Positions 38,201-46,700 of a DNA stretch of 64,000 nt are shown here, piece by piece. The stretch spans positions 1 to 64,000 of the forward strand of contig NZ_JAQWCQ010000011.1 in assembly GCF_028705895.1 (NCBI RefSeq), in the 5' to 3' direction. Positions within the stretch are counted from its first letter, which is position 1. Every line of letters begins with the position of its first letter. This stretch comes from Massilibacteroides sp. (GTDB lineage: Bacteria; Bacteroidota; Bacteroidia; Bacteroidales; Tannerellaceae). The position numbers and the translations under genes were made by a program. A model generated the notes under the pieces. The model was given only the letters and a program-made list of their open reading frames with translations. It did no database searches and had not been told where the DNA came from.

Positions 38201-39656
38201 CTCCTACCTGATATGCTTGCCCATTGTATGTATATTCATACGCAACCGCTAATACTTCATCTGCCTGTAGTTGAGATTTTAATGAGATATATCCTAAATA
38301 TTTATTGAATGTATATTCTGTCTCTTCGAGCAGACGGGCACTTTCAATGTTTTCATAATCTACGCCTTCTTCAATAAATCCGGAAAATGTTTGATTTACC
38401 TTGCTTTTGTCACGTGCTTCAGAGTAGTTGTTCACGATGGTTTCATAGAGTGAATTTGCCTTGTTTCGAGGATTTACACTGCCTCCATTCGATATGAACT
38501 GAGGATTCGAAATATGTTTACTTTCAGCCAGATCAGAGAAAGCTACAATATTACGTGCCTGCTCATAATTACTTCGTTTGTTTGTCACCCATACTTCAAT
38601 ACGGCTGATCAATATCCCGGAACGAACATTCGGAGCCTGATTGGAATAGTTATCGTATGTGTCACGGAAGTAATGAGATAAGAAGAAGTGACGGTTCTCA
38701 TCATAAGAATCTGCTTTGATCTCGAATGACTGAGTTTGCACTCCCCCTCGCGAATTAACTGTTTTCGATTGTGACTCCTGTTGGGCTAATAATGCATTGA
38801 TCCTCAATTTTCCGAACTGAAGATCCGCTTTCATCCCAAATAATGCCGCCCCGCCATTAATAAGTGAATTATTGGTGGTCATACTAACATTTCCGGCCTC
38901 TAACGATTTTATGATCTCGTCTTCTTCACCCGTATAAGCTAATTTTAAACGTTTGGAATCAAAATCAAATGACGTTTCCGTATTATAATTCATTCCGAAG
39001 TTCACCTTTGTTCCAACGCTTGCATTTACATTTAGCTGAACCGTTTCATCAAAGTTAAAGAACGTACGTGTTCTGGCGCGTTCGGGAAGCGACGGGTTTT
39101 TGGTGGAATTTCGTTTCATTCCTAAAGTAATGTCCGCGCTACCCTGCGTTTTAACCTTCACTCCACCCGCTCCGAAGATACGTTCCCCAATCCCAAGATC
39201 AAACTGCATATCCGTCAGGTTGAATTCTTTCTCCGCTTCTTTTCTGAATTCTTCCTCATTCCGTTGACGGAAATAGGAACGAAGTGATTCCTGCATACTG
39301 TAGTTTTGGTATTCTTCCGGAGTAAGTGTCATCGGAGTGCCCAGCTCCATATCGCCTAAACGAGTACGGACGATATACGTTCCCGATTTAAGATCATATT
39401 CAATCGTTGTCTTTATATTGTCCGGATTCTTGAGGTCAAGAGGAGCTTGATTTTTTAAATCATTGTATTCTTCAGGAATAGTTTTGGTGACCGGATAGCG
39501 TGGAGTAATAGAATCTTCCGGCGCAAAACCTTCTGCTAATGTTATTTCCGGCGAGGTCAAGGAAGACACTAAGAAGTCCGCATTCAGAGAATACAGACTT
39601 ACGCCGAATAGAAGCAGCACCAGCCATACAATATATTTAAAAAACTTTTGTTTCAT
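32289..39656 (-). CDS. sprA: type IX secretion outer-membrane translocon SprA/Sov
   Basis: A 2455-residue SprA (Sov in Porphyromonas), the giant outer-membrane barrel through which type IX cargo leaves the cell. It has an N-terminal signal, repeated beta-strand-rich segments throughout, and SprA-type blocks such as FGMKADLQFGKLRINALLAQQ and NVRVNIRSKTPMPYDPANF. The C-terminus ends in alternating barrel strands and a terminal SLSQ. ruvA lies 34 bases upstream, the order seen in many Bacteroidetes, and the two are probably cotranscribed. Its presence says this organism has a type IX system, so the cargo-like protein at 8735-10489 is a plausible client. Confidence 0.95.
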   Translation of the reverse strand: MKQKFFKYIVWLVLLLFGVSLYSLNADFLVSSLTSPEITLAEGFAPEDSITPRYPVTKTIPEEYNDLKNQAPLDLKNPDNIKTTIEYDLKSGTYIVRTRLGDMELGTPMTLTPEEYQNYSMQESLRSYFRQRNEEEFRKEAEKEFNLTDMQFDLGIGERIFGAGGVKVKTQGSADITLGMKRNSTKNPSLPERARTRTFFNFDETVQLNVNASVGTKVNFGMNYNTETSFDFDSKRLKLAYTGEEDEIIKSLEAGNVSMTTNNSLINGGAALFGMKADLQFGKLRINALLAQQESQSKTVNSRGGVQTQSFEIKADSYDENRHFFLSHYFRDTYDNYSNQAPNVRSGILISRIEVWVTNKRSNYEQARNIVAFSDLAESKHISNPQFISNGGSVNPRNKANSLYETIVNNYSEARDKSKVNQTFSGFIEEGVDYENIESARLLEETEYTFNKYLGYISLKSQLQADEVLAVAYEYTYNGQAYQVGEFSTDDTEQTTSNLYVKLLKGTNMSPVMPFWDLMMKNIYSLGAYSVQSEKFKLDILYQSDTTGTYLNYLSEGAIKDSILLRVMNLDRLNSQRQAYPDGIYDFLEGYTILSENGKVIFPVVEPFGSHLRKKINNDVLADKYVFQELYDTTQTAAQQIAEKNKFILRGEYKASSAAEIDLGASNVPRGSVRVTAGGVVLTENVDYTVDYTSGRVTLLNEAIISSGTDVSVTLEDRSMFSMQRKTMMGLDLNYELSKNLTLGGTIMHLSEMPLTTKTAFGDESIKNTLWGLNMSYRSESQWLTNLVDKLPLLTLTKPSQISFNAEFANLIAGHYENKNTGGYSYLDDFESTQTGFDLLNPYPWTLASTPNGATDGDSETELFPESSFTNDIAYGKNRALLAWYYIDGIFTRENSTLMPGHIKNDKDMRSNHYMRGVKTTELYPNRDQSVYSDNNLSILNLAYYPNERGPYNLDADLVNPDGTLQNPEKRWGGIMRKIDQSDFETANIEYIEFWMMDPFIYDNTVDGGDLYFNLGDISEDILKDEMKFFENGLPIDGDTSKVELTPWGKVPRIQSTVYAFDNTAGARALQDVGLNGLSSDEEKEYPTYVEYLNKLQTKLSGDTWNNMLNDPFSQRNDPAGDTFSYFRSSYYDSQEADILTRYKRYNGTEGNSAESSGSYNAAAKTLPDVEDLNQDNTLSKNERYFQYKVELRPSKMKVGSNYIVNVQQVKVDLPNGDKEHETINWYQFKIPIKQPQKKVGSIQDFKSIRFMRMFMTDFKETTILRFGKFELVRGEWRTYEQDLSAPGTLPTNKGTLDVSTVNIEENGSKQPVSYVLPPGISRTYDPGQPQIQLQNEQAISLKVTDLASQDARAIYKNTSYDLRQYKRLQLFTHAEALEDNSTNLRDGEFSVFLRLGSDYKNNYYEYEVMTKLTPPGSYSSNNEGDQETVWPDVNKLNFNLEVLTDLKQQRNKAKREGDTGVSFQQIYSGYDPDNPNNIISVVGNPSLAEVKTIMIGVRNNSKDRKSGEIWVNELRLTDYNEEGGWAANANLNVNLSDLGSVNLSGRIETAGFGALDQSVNERRLDDYSQFNVATNIELGKFFPEKAKVSIPLYYSYSKEITSPKYNPLDKDIELKDALNNLTTEAEKDSVKSLSQDVTVSKGIAFNNVRVNIRSKTPMPYDPANFSFGYSFRESNIRNPETVYETTKDYNGNFAYTYVPYVKQFKPFEKMASNAGYTRFLKQLGINYLPSNISFQTAMTRNYYEIQLRDLTNLENSNIPASFSQNFNWDRAFNLSWALTNNLNFSFTSGTNARIEEPYMQVNKKLNPDQYQVWKDSVIQSILDLGTPMKYDQSFVATYNMPFQFIPVLDWVTGSATYNSTYNWERVTTVDETEVGNTIRNQRQVDIQGGLNLLNLYNKNKFLKDINQKFGATRSTTQRGKQQTTKRKPTVLEREVTLNTDSGTIVQHGLLTKKLYVRAKGADGKVYNIKYKTLDFARIQILNKDTVTLKLSIKPGLPPTEDFAYKSLQHLTRFAMMVRRINIQYSLTDGMMLPGFLPEIGSVFGQKNYTAGMAPGLGFAFGDVRRSYIDDAADKGWLVMDESILTPAMISKATTLNVRANLEPINGLKIDLNANRVETKTSDIKFMLSGMPETLGGNFTMTTITFGTAFQSIGNQENGYNSKAFEQLRSNREIIGTRIDNNYAALNGSSTKISRNSSDVLIPAFLSAYTGQSANKVGLTPFPSLSNLRPNWRITYDGLVKLPFIKDRFKSVVLSHQYRSSYNVGSYTSFLQWENAGNGMGYVNGLPSSPYSISSVSISESFTPLFGVDATFLNNITSKLEYRKIRNLSLNLSSYQIVEALTNEFIVGVGYKLTEFNKVLNMKKTENFSNDLTIRLDFSHRRIQSLIRKIEDGLTQPTTGNIAKTLQFSADYGFSRSLTLRAFYDLQINEPLVSSTTYPTSNSNYGVTVRFSLSQ

Positions 39657-39690
39657 TGCACCTTAGCAATCCATCCTTTAAAAAGTGGAC

Positions 39691-40284
39691 TTACAGCATT
39701 CTTAATGCCGCCTTTATAACCTGTTCTACCGACAACCCCGGAGATTCTTTTAAAATAGCAACAACCGCTTTTTGAGATGGGTTTTTCTGAAATCCCAACA
39801 TCGTAAGTGCCGCAATAGCCTCTTCTGCTAAAGCGCCGCCGGCAAAAGGACTATTTGTTTGTGCCGTGTCGCTAGCTATAGAAGCGGTCTGTACTTTGTT
39901 CTTCAGATCAACTAAAATACGTTGTGCTGTTTTTAATCCAATACCTTTTACTGAAGTCAATGCGGTTTCATTTTTATTGGCAATGACCTGAATCAGATCT
40001 ACGGGTGGGAATGATGATAAAATCATTCTTGCCGTATTCGGACCTACACCCGATACTGTGATCAACATAAGGAATAATTCCCGTTCTGTCTTTTCAGAAA
40101 AACCAAATAATAAATGAGCATCTTCGCGGATTACCTCATAAACATAAACCAACCCGTTCTTTTTGCCATTAAATGCGCTGTATGTGTTTAGTGAAATATT
40201 CAATTCATAACCAATGCCCGCACATTCCAGAATCATACGCGTTGGGGTTAATTCGGCGATTTCACCTCTAATATATTCAATCAT
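39691..40284 (-). CDS. ruvA: Holliday junction helicase subunit RuvA
   Basis: A 197-residue RuvA, the tetrameric junction-binding subunit of RuvABC. Domain I (OB fold, MIEYIRGEIAE), domain II with two helix-hairpin-helix motifs (LITVSGVGPNTA near 77-88 and LTSVKGIGLKTA near 112-123) and the C-terminal RuvB-binding domain (EEAIAALTMLGF) are all there. First gene of the ruvA-sprA pair. Confidence 0.96.
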   Translation of the reverse strand: MIEYIRGEIAELTPTRMILECAGIGYELNISLNTYSAFNGKKNGLVYVYEVIREDAHLLFGFSEKTERELFLMLITVSGVGPNTARMILSSFPPVDLIQVIANKNETALTSVKGIGLKTAQRILVDLKNKVQTASIASDTAQTNSPFAGGALAEEAIAALTMLGFQKNPSQKAVVAILKESPGLSVEQVIKAALRML

Positions 40285-40376
40285 TTTCTTCTGATTATAA
40301 AAATCTCGTATCTATTATAACGTAAAAATGAGCAAAAGCGTATATAGAAGCCAAATTAGTTTTACTCGTTGTTCGG

Positions 40377-41828
40377 CTATTGTTTCCAGAAGCCCGGAAC
40401 CAGAATTGTTAAAACAGTAAATATCTCTAAACGTCCTACCATCATTAGGAAACCAAGGTACCATTTTGCTGCATCAGGAATTGACGCATAATTGGATATA
40501 GGACCGAGCTCACCTAATCCTGGACCAATGTTTCCGATACAGGAAACAGCAGCTCCGGTAGCTTCTTCAAAACCAACCCCCATAAATGTCAGAATTAAAC
40601 AACTAACCACTATTAAGGTTAAATAAGCAAAGACGAAAGCTAAGATACGGTGTACTAAATCTGCAGATATGGCTCGACCATTAATTCTGACCGGTATAAC
40701 TGCATGTGGATGTGTTTGTTTCTTAAACGCATTAGATAAATTTTTTGATAAAACAACGAATCGGGAAACTTTTAGTCCTCCACTTGTTGAACCGGCACAT
40801 CCTGAGATAAACATAAGTATTAACACGATAAACCAAATAAAAGGTCCCCATTCAATGTAATTGTCAGTCGCAAAACCAGTACTGGATATTAAAGTAATTA
40901 CCTGAAAAAGTGCACTTCTTATTGATCGTTCACCTGACTCAAAATTATTTACATTAATCCAAACAGCAATAATTGTCGCAGTAAATACGATGATACCGAC
41001 AAACCAGCGGAACTCTTCGTCTTTAAAAAGTTTTTGGAACTGCGCTTTGAAGCAGAAATAGATTAAGCTCATATTTACCGCTCCAATAAACATTGCAAAA
41101 ATAGTAACATATTCAATGTATGCTGAATGCCAATAAGCTAAGCTGGTGTTTTTTGTTGAATAACCGCCTGTGGAAATAGATGTAAGTGCATGATTTAAAG
41201 CGTCGAAAGTTTCCATTGGTCCTGCCAGTAATAAGAGAAAAACAACAACCGTAAGAAGAAGATATACCCCCCATATGCGTTTTGCTACTTGCGTGATGCG
41301 TGGTAGAAAACGTTCATGTGTAATACCTGTTGTTTCAGCTTCAAACATTTGAGAAGCACTTACCCCGAATATAGGAAGTATGGCTACCGTAAAGACAATT
41401 ACTCCTATACCTCCCTGCCATTGTGTCAAACTACGCCAGAATAGGATTCCGTGAGGTAAAGCTTCAATGTCTGTCAGTATTGATGCACCGGTTGTTGTAA
41501 AACCAGAAATAGTCTCAAAATAAGCATCGGCAATAGAATTTACATATCCTCCTAAATAATAAGGCAACATCCCAACAAAAGAAAGTAATAACCAGGTTAG
41601 TGTTACGATAAGCATACCTTCTCTTCTTCCGTTCCCGGGGTCTTTTGTTTTCCTTCCGAATAAGAAAAAGACAAAGCCTGTTGACAGCATAATTATACAC
41701 GATGTCAATAAGGGTATAAAATCATCTCCTTTGTAGTATAATGCAACTAAAACTGCTGATGACATGAATAAAGATTCAAGGATCAGCATCATACCCAAAA
41801 TCTTTATGACAAAACGAATATTAGGCAT
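40377..41828 (-). CDS. trkH: Trk potassium uptake protein TrkH
   Basis: A 483-residue K+ channel-like subunit with about ten membrane segments. The four pore-loop filters are visible as SGFTTTGAS, SISTGGYST, ISSTGFATD and CIGNIGPG, and the intramembrane-loop region GCAGSTSGGLKVSR is present. It imports K+ under control of TrkA, whose gene is 14 bases upstream. Last gene of the dxs-trkA-trkH run. Confidence 0.95.
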   Translation of the reverse strand: MPNIRFVIKILGMMLILESLFMSSAVLVALYYKGDDFIPLLTSCIIMLSTGFVFFLFGRKTKDPGNGRREGMLIVTLTWLLLSFVGMLPYYLGGYVNSIADAYFETISGFTTTGASILTDIEALPHGILFWRSLTQWQGGIGVIVFTVAILPIFGVSASQMFEAETTGITHERFLPRITQVAKRIWGVYLLLTVVVFLLLLAGPMETFDALNHALTSISTGGYSTKNTSLAYWHSAYIEYVTIFAMFIGAVNMSLIYFCFKAQFQKLFKDEEFRWFVGIIVFTATIIAVWINVNNFESGERSIRSALFQVITLISSTGFATDNYIEWGPFIWFIVLILMFISGCAGSTSGGLKVSRFVVLSKNLSNAFKKQTHPHAVIPVRINGRAISADLVHRILAFVFAYLTLIVVSCLILTFMGVGFEEATGAAVSCIGNIGPGLGELGPISNYASIPDAAKWYLGFLMMVGRLEIFTVLTILVPGFWKQ

Positions 41829-41842
41829 AATTAAAACCGGGG

Positions 41843-43180
41843 TTATCTAAAAATTTTCTCTAATTCATGTATTACATTCTCGAGACAGAAAATAACTACA
41901 TGATCATTCTCCTGCAACTGGATGTCTCCATGAATGATCATTGGCTCTCCATTACGGATTAGTCCTCCAAGAGTAAGATCTTTAGGTAGTCCTAAATCCT
42001 TAATTGGTTTTTTGGTCACTTTTGAACCTGGTTTCACAATGACTTCTGCTACATCAGCGTTCGAAAAAGCTAAGAACTTCATGTTTGCAACATCCGCATC
42101 CAAAAGGAACTGATAAATATTTCCTGCCGTAATTAGCTTTTTGTTGATTACAGAGCCAATATCCATGTCGTTTGCCAAAGGTATATAATCGAGATTCTCT
42201 ACCTGCGCAATTGTTTTAGAAACGCCGAATTGCTTGGCTGCAAGACAAGCCAGAATATTCGTGCTGGGATTATCCGTTAACGCGATAAACGCTTGCGCAT
42301 CCCGTATCCCTTCTTGTATCAGTAATTCTGTATTTCTACCGTCTCCATTAATGACGAGTACATTACCCGGGGCTACTTCGGCAAACGACTGACTTGTTTC
42401 GTCATTTGTTTCTAAAACCTTGATTCGTATATTATTCGGTAGATATTGACAGGAACGCAAGGCGATACGGCTTGCTCCCATAATGAAAATCTTTTTTACT
42501 TCGGGATTGTTTTTCCCTGCTTGCGTTTGCACATCTTTTACGTGTGCTTTTGTGGTCGTGAAAAATACGATATCCCCATCTGAAATACAGTCTGTTCCAT
42601 TAGGGATAATCGTACTGTTTCGCCTCTTTATTGCGACGACGTGAAAGAGCTTGTCGTCTTCTTTCAGTTCGTACAAATATTTACCAACCAAGCGGGAATT
42701 ACTACGGATTTTCACACCAACTAAGATTAGCATCCCTCCAAATAATTCCCAATATTGCCTTGCCCAAGGATGTTGTACTGCAGTAACAATTTCTCTTGCG
42801 GCTAACATTTCCGGGTAAATCATTGCATTAATGCCTAATTTCTCAAAACGCTCCTTGTTCTTGGGAAGAAGGTATTCATAGTTGTTAATGCGGGCAAATG
42901 TTTTAATTGCGCCTAAATTTGACGCTAAAATACAGGCGGTTATGTTTGTTGGTTCATAAGGAGTTACACTTATGAATAAATCTGTTTTTGATATACCGGC
43001 GTTTTCCAGATCTCGTAATGAGGTCGGATCGCCAACCATTGGTAGTATCTCTGAATTTGATCCCGGCAAGAGTAGCCGTTTTTCATCCGGATCCATTAAT
43101 ATGATATCATGATTCTCCTGCGACAACATTTTCGCGAGATGAGTCCCAACTTCACCGGCTCCGGCAATAATGATCTTCAT
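41843..43180 (-). CDS. trkA: Trk potassium regulatory protein TrkA
   Basis: A 445-residue cytoplasmic regulator with two RCK (NAD/ATP-binding Rossmann plus TrkA-C) units. The first begins IIIAGAGEVGTHLA at residue 3-16; the second begins KIFIMGASRIALRS near 231. It gates TrkH in response to nucleotides. It starts 15 bases after dxs. Confidence 0.95.
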   Translation of the reverse strand: MKIIIAGAGEVGTHLAKMLSQENHDIILMDPDEKRLLLPGSNSEILPMVGDPTSLRDLENAGISKTDLFISVTPYEPTNITACILASNLGAIKTFARINNYEYLLPKNKERFEKLGINAMIYPEMLAAREIVTAVQHPWARQYWELFGGMLILVGVKIRSNSRLVGKYLYELKEDDKLFHVVAIKRRNSTIIPNGTDCISDGDIVFFTTTKAHVKDVQTQAGKNNPEVKKIFIMGASRIALRSCQYLPNNIRIKVLETNDETSQSFAEVAPGNVLVINGDGRNTELLIQEGIRDAQAFIALTDNPSTNILACLAAKQFGVSKTIAQVENLDYIPLANDMDIGSVINKKLITAGNIYQFLLDADVANMKFLAFSNADVAEVIVKPGSKVTKKPIKDLGLPKDLTLGGLIRNGEPMIIHGDIQLQENDHVVIFCLENVIHELEKIFR

Positions 43181-43195
43181 ATACTAATTTTCTTT

Positions 43196-45088
43196 TTAAA
43201 ATGAACGAATAACCTTGATTATTCCTTCTACATCCATTTCACAGAGACGAAGTAGTTCCGGAACAGAACCTTGTTCAATAAATTCATCCGGAACCCCAAT
43301 CCGTTTTATACGAGGTGTATATTCATTGTCTGCCATAAACTCGATCACAGCACTACCAAAACCTCCTTTACGAACACCGTTTTCAACCGTAATTACTTTC
43401 GAAAAATTCTCACCCACCTCATGAAGCAATTCTTCATCTAACGGTTTGAGGTAAATCATATCGTAATGTGCAATTGAACCCGCTTCTCCGTTAAGTTGCT
43501 CAATCGCTTTTACAACATCATTCCCGATTGGCCCGATAGACAGAATAGCGATATCTTTTCCATCCCGTAGTTTTCGCCCTTTGCCCACAGGACGCATTTC
43601 CGGGGTGTTGTGCCAATCAGTCTTTTCGCCTTTCCCTCTTGGATAACGGATCACGAACGGATCATTTCCTTTATATGCAGAATACATCAGATTACGTAGC
43701 TCCCATTCGTTAAAAGGAGAGGCAATGACCAGATTCGGAATCGGACGAAGATAAGCCAAATCAAACACACCGTGGTGGGTCGCTCCATCTTCTCCCACTA
43801 ACCCGCCACGGTCAAGGCACATGATAATATGAAGCTTTTGTATGGCAACATCATGTATTACCTGATCGTATGCACGTTGCATAAAAGAAGAATAGATATT
43901 ACAGAAGGGGATTAGTCCCTCTTTTGCCATTCCTGCAGAGAACGTGACAGCATGTGCTTCGGCTATACCAACGTCAAATGCCCGCTCCGGGAAGGCCTTC
44001 ATCAGGTAGCACATCGAACAGCCCGTAGGCATTGCCGGTGTTACTCCCACAACGCGTTTATCTTGTTCTGCCAGTTCCACTAAGGTGTGACCGAATACTT
44101 CCTGATACAATTGGGGTTGATTCAGATTGTCCGGAATAATACGTTTCCCGGTTTCTTTATTGAATTTACCCGGGGCATGCCATTCGATTGCTGATTTCTC
44201 GGCCGGCTCGAAGCCTTTCCCCTTTTTCGTTTTAATATGCAGTAATTTGGGTCCCTGCATATCTTTGATGTCATTCAGTATTTTTACTAAATAATTTACA
44301 TCATGCCCGTTTACTGGCCCGAAATAGCGGATGCTAAACCCCTCGAAGAAATTATGTTGTTGAGTAATTAACGCTTTCAGGCTATTGTTAAAACGAAGAA
44401 TGCTACCTCTTCTTTTTTCCGAAATGAGATTCATCTTCTTTAAGCCTTTATAGACATCATAGCGCATTTTGTTATACGCATAACTGGTCGTGATATCTAC
44501 TAAATATTGATTGATGGCACCCACATTATTGTCGATGGCCATATTATTATCATTTAATATGATCAGTAAATTGTTCGGGTCTGACGCCGCATTATTCAAC
44601 CCTTCGAACGCCAATCCGCCCGTCATAGACCCATCTCCTATTACTGCTACGACATGGCGATCTTCCTCCTGCTTCAGATTAGAAGCAACAGACATCCCTA
44701 ATGCAGCCGATATAGAGGTCGAAGCATGACCGGCAATAAAAGCATCATACTCACTTTCGTTCGGATTAGGAAAACCGCTTATCCCTCCAAACTTCCTGAG
44801 CGTTTGGAAAACCTCTTTCCTACCCGTAAGAATTTTATGCCCGTAAGCCTGATGTCCTACGTCCCACACAATCCTGTCGAAAGGTGTGTTGAATACATAA
44901 TGAAGAGCCACCGTAAGCTCAACCGTCCCAAGGCTGGCGCCTAAATGTCCAGGATTAACTGAAAGGACATCAATGATATACTGACGTATATCCGCGCATA
45001 CTTTTATCAATTCTTCCTGAGGTAATTTCCTCAGATCTTCCGGCGAGTTAATTTTGCTTAATAATTCTCCGTAAATAGACTCCGCCAT
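43196..45088 (-). CDS. dxs: 1-deoxy-D-xylulose-5-phosphate synthase
   Basis: A 630-residue thiamine-diphosphate enzyme, first step of the non-mevalonate isoprenoid pathway, condensing pyruvate and glyceraldehyde 3-phosphate. The ThDP motif is GDGSMTGG...NDNNMAID near 150-185, and the catalytic His (GHVG-type block [10 protein letters not shown] near 77-86) and [12 protein letters not shown] region are present. It is the first gene of an operon with trkA and trkH, behind a -7 box at 45110-45117. Confidence 0.97.
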   Translation of the reverse strand: MAESIYGELLSKINSPEDLRKLPQEELIKVCADIRQYIIDVLSVNPGHLGASLGTVELTVALHYVFNTPFDRIVWDVGHQAYGHKILTGRKEVFQTLRKFGGISGFPNPNESEYDAFIAGHASTSISAALGMSVASNLKQEEDRHVVAVIGDGSMTGGLAFEGLNNAASDPNNLLIILNDNNMAIDNNVGAINQYLVDITTSYAYNKMRYDVYKGLKKMNLISEKRRGSILRFNNSLKALITQQHNFFEGFSIRYFGPVNGHDVNYLVKILNDIKDMQGPKLLHIKTKKGKGFEPAEKSAIEWHAPGKFNKETGKRIIPDNLNQPQLYQEVFGHTLVELAEQDKRVVGVTPAMPTGCSMCYLMKAFPERAFDVGIAEAHAVTFSAGMAKEGLIPFCNIYSSFMQRAYDQVIHDVAIQKLHIIMCLDRGGLVGEDGATHHGVFDLAYLRPIPNLVIASPFNEWELRNLMYSAYKGNDPFVIRYPRGKGEKTDWHNTPEMRPVGKGRKLRDGKDIAILSIGPIGNDVVKAIEQLNGEAGSIAHYDMIYLKPLDEELLHEVGENFSKVITVENGVRKGGFGSAVIEFMADNEYTPRIKRIGVPDEFIEQGSVPELLRLCEMDVEGIIKVIRSF

Positions 45089-45109
45089 GCTAATTCTGTT
45101 TTAATGCGA

Positions 45110-45117
45110 CAAAGTTA
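45110..45117 (-). promoter_or_regulatory. -7 box (TAACTTTG) of the dxs-trkA-trkH operon
   Basis: TAACTTTG on the minus strand lies 21 bases ahead of the dxs ATG. No good -33 TTTG. Confidence 0.55.
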
Positions 45118-45536
45118 AAGAATAAACGCCATATAATACCTCATATTGTTCCCGTTTTGCGAAAGACTCCTGTCTTACAGCTCAATATATAAGCAGCTGC
45201 CTTTACTCCAAAGGATTACAACGTTTTTGAAGTCAAGGAGATTGCTTTAGAAAATAGGCTGAAAGCCTTAACTAATTTAGCCAATGCAGCGCATTGGGTA
45301 GTAGAGAAAAGTTTCTTTGCGCCCTGTAAGGACAACAGAATAGAGACGCGTTTTTTTTCTTTTTCCACAACTGTAGAAAAACTTTATCACAGATATAGAA
45401 AAGTTTTACGACAACTGTGGAAAAACTTTCTGACGGTTATCGTAAAAAAGACATGTTCTTATGAGTATAAACATTGACTTATACGAAAAACAGTGATTGT
45501 TTTTATGTAAGTTTGAAGATCGAAAAGAACGATGAT
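45118..45536. other. divergent spacer with palindromes and tandem repeats
   Basis: No gene is visible. It contains a hairpin AGGCT/AGCCT (45256-45268), a palindrome CCAATGC/GCATTGG (45281-45297), a GCGCCCTGTAAGGAC stretch near 45320-45333 that recalls dispersed palindromic elements of Bacteroidetes, and three 22-bp repeats (45366-45431). All genes to its left as far as 32.3 kb run leftward and all to its right as far as 53.6 kb run rightward. Confidence 0.55.
45366..45431 (+). repeat. three imperfect 22-bp tandem repeats
   Basis: Units 45366-45387, 45388-45409 and 45410-45431. Units 1 and 3 differ at 3 of 22 positions, units 1 and 2 at about 6. Each contains a GAAAA(A/G)(C/T)TTT core. TTTTCCACA, near the DnaA-box consensus, occurs at 45361-45369 on the plus strand and at 45416-45424 on the minus strand. 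Confidence 0.7.
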
Positions 45537-46496
45537 ATGAAAAAATACATTTTTATACTTCTTGCCCTATTTCTTAGTACTTACTCATGGGCGCAAAGAC
45601 AAATAACAAAAGATACTTATACCTATGCCGTGAAAGATGGTATTGAACTTAAACTTGATAAATATGATCTTACAGGCCGGCCAGCTCAGCCATTAAAGCC
45701 TTGTGTAATCTTTCTGTTTGGTGGAGGATTTGTAAATGGGGAGCGCGACAGCGAAAGATATACGAGTTATTTTCATGAGTTGACGGAGCGGGGAAACATC
45801 GTTGTTTCTATTGATTACAGAAAATACCTTCATGGATTTGATTTCAGTACAATTTCTTTATCTAATAAGGAGGAATTTGCTAAGCTGTTAGTGCAGACCA
45901 TTAATGTGGCAACTGAAGATTTGTTCAACGCCACATCATTTATCCTGAAACAAGCGGATGAATTCGGCATAGACACGACTGCTATAATTATTAGCGGCTC
46001 AAGTGCCGGCGCCATAACCGTATTGCAAGGAGAGTACTTCCTGATTAATAGACATCCGCTTGCTACCATTTTGCCATCCGATTTTCGATATGCCGGAGTA
46101 GTCTCATTTGCAGGCGCTGTTTTTACAACGGAGTCTCCTTTAAAGTGGAAAGAACCGCCTGCACCTATGTTGCTGTTTCATGGTAATGCCGACAAGAATG
46201 TTCCCTATGACGCTGTCGAATTAGAAGGTGCCGGCTTTTATGGAAGTAAATATATTGTAAAACAACTTGAAGAATTAGCCATACCGTACCAATTCTATGA
46301 TGAAGAATATGCTGCCCATGAATTAGCAGACACCCCGATGCAGAACCAATTAGAACTGATAACTAATTTTATCCAAAGAGAAGTTGTCGCAAAAGAAGGC
46401 CTGCAAATTCATACGATGGTAAAAAAGATAGGAAAAGATGTCGTAAAAACTGACTTTAGTCTGGAAGATTATATTCAAATGAATTATGGGAAGTAA
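45537..46496 (+). CDS. exported alpha/beta-hydrolase (carboxylesterase-like)
   Basis: A 319-residue protein with a signal peptide (MKKYIFILLALFLSTYSWAQ) and an esterase/lipase-type hydrolase domain. The oxyanion motif is FLFGGGF near residue 57-63, the nucleophile elbow is SGSSAGA near 145-151, and FHGNADKNVPY near 208-218 and the Ala-His of AAHELAD near 250 supply the Asp and His. I start it at 45537, since the frame's earlier ATG (45474) would mask the signal peptide. Substrate unknown; it is a periplasmic or secreted esterase. Confidence 0.78.
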   Translation: MKKYIFILLALFLSTYSWAQRQITKDTYTYAVKDGIELKLDKYDLTGRPAQPLKPCVIFLFGGGFVNGERDSERYTSYFHELTERGNIVVSIDYRKYLHGFDFSTISLSNKEEFAKLLVQTINVATEDLFNATSFILKQADEFGIDTTAIIISGSSAGAITVLQGEYFLINRHPLATILPSDFRYAGVVSFAGAVFTTESPLKWKEPPAPMLLFHGNADKNVPYDAVELEGAGFYGSKYIVKQLEELAIPYQFYDEEYAAHELADTPMQNQLELITNFIQREVVAKEGLQIHTMVKKIGKDVVKTDFSLEDYIQMNYGK

Positions 46497-46587
46497 AGAG
46501 GTCTTTAGTGCTTTTGGGATTCCCCTGATAATGTGAATAAAAAATAAAGAATTGGCGGAATATGCTTATTCTGTTTATATTTGCATG

Positions 46588-46616
46588 TTATCAACAATTC
46601 TGTTGACTTTTCAACA
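46588..46616 (+). repeat. pair of DnaA-box-like sequences
   Basis: TTATCAACA at 46588-46596 and TTTTCAACA at 46608-46616 flank a small dyad (CAACA/TGTTG). They lie 84 bases ahead of parA. Two such 9-mers are suggestive only. Confidence 0.35.
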
Positions 46617-46640
46617 GTTAGCTTATTTGGTGGCATGTGG

Positions 46641-46673
46641 TTTGATTGATTCTCGTTTTTTAGTATAGTTTTG
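46641..46673 (+). promoter_or_regulatory. promoter of parA
   Basis: TTTG at 46641-46644 and TAGTTTTG at 46666-46673, 21 bases apart. It shows that the ATG at 46671 within the longest frame cannot be the start. Confidence 0.65.
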
Positions 46674-46700
46674 CGACCGAAACATTTAAAGCTTTGTGTA

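Noticed and set aside
45118..46700. Chromosome origin called outright
   Set aside because: DnaA-like 9-mers and a transcription divergence are not enough; the rimP-infB operon direction argues against it, so it is kept as a hypothesis only.
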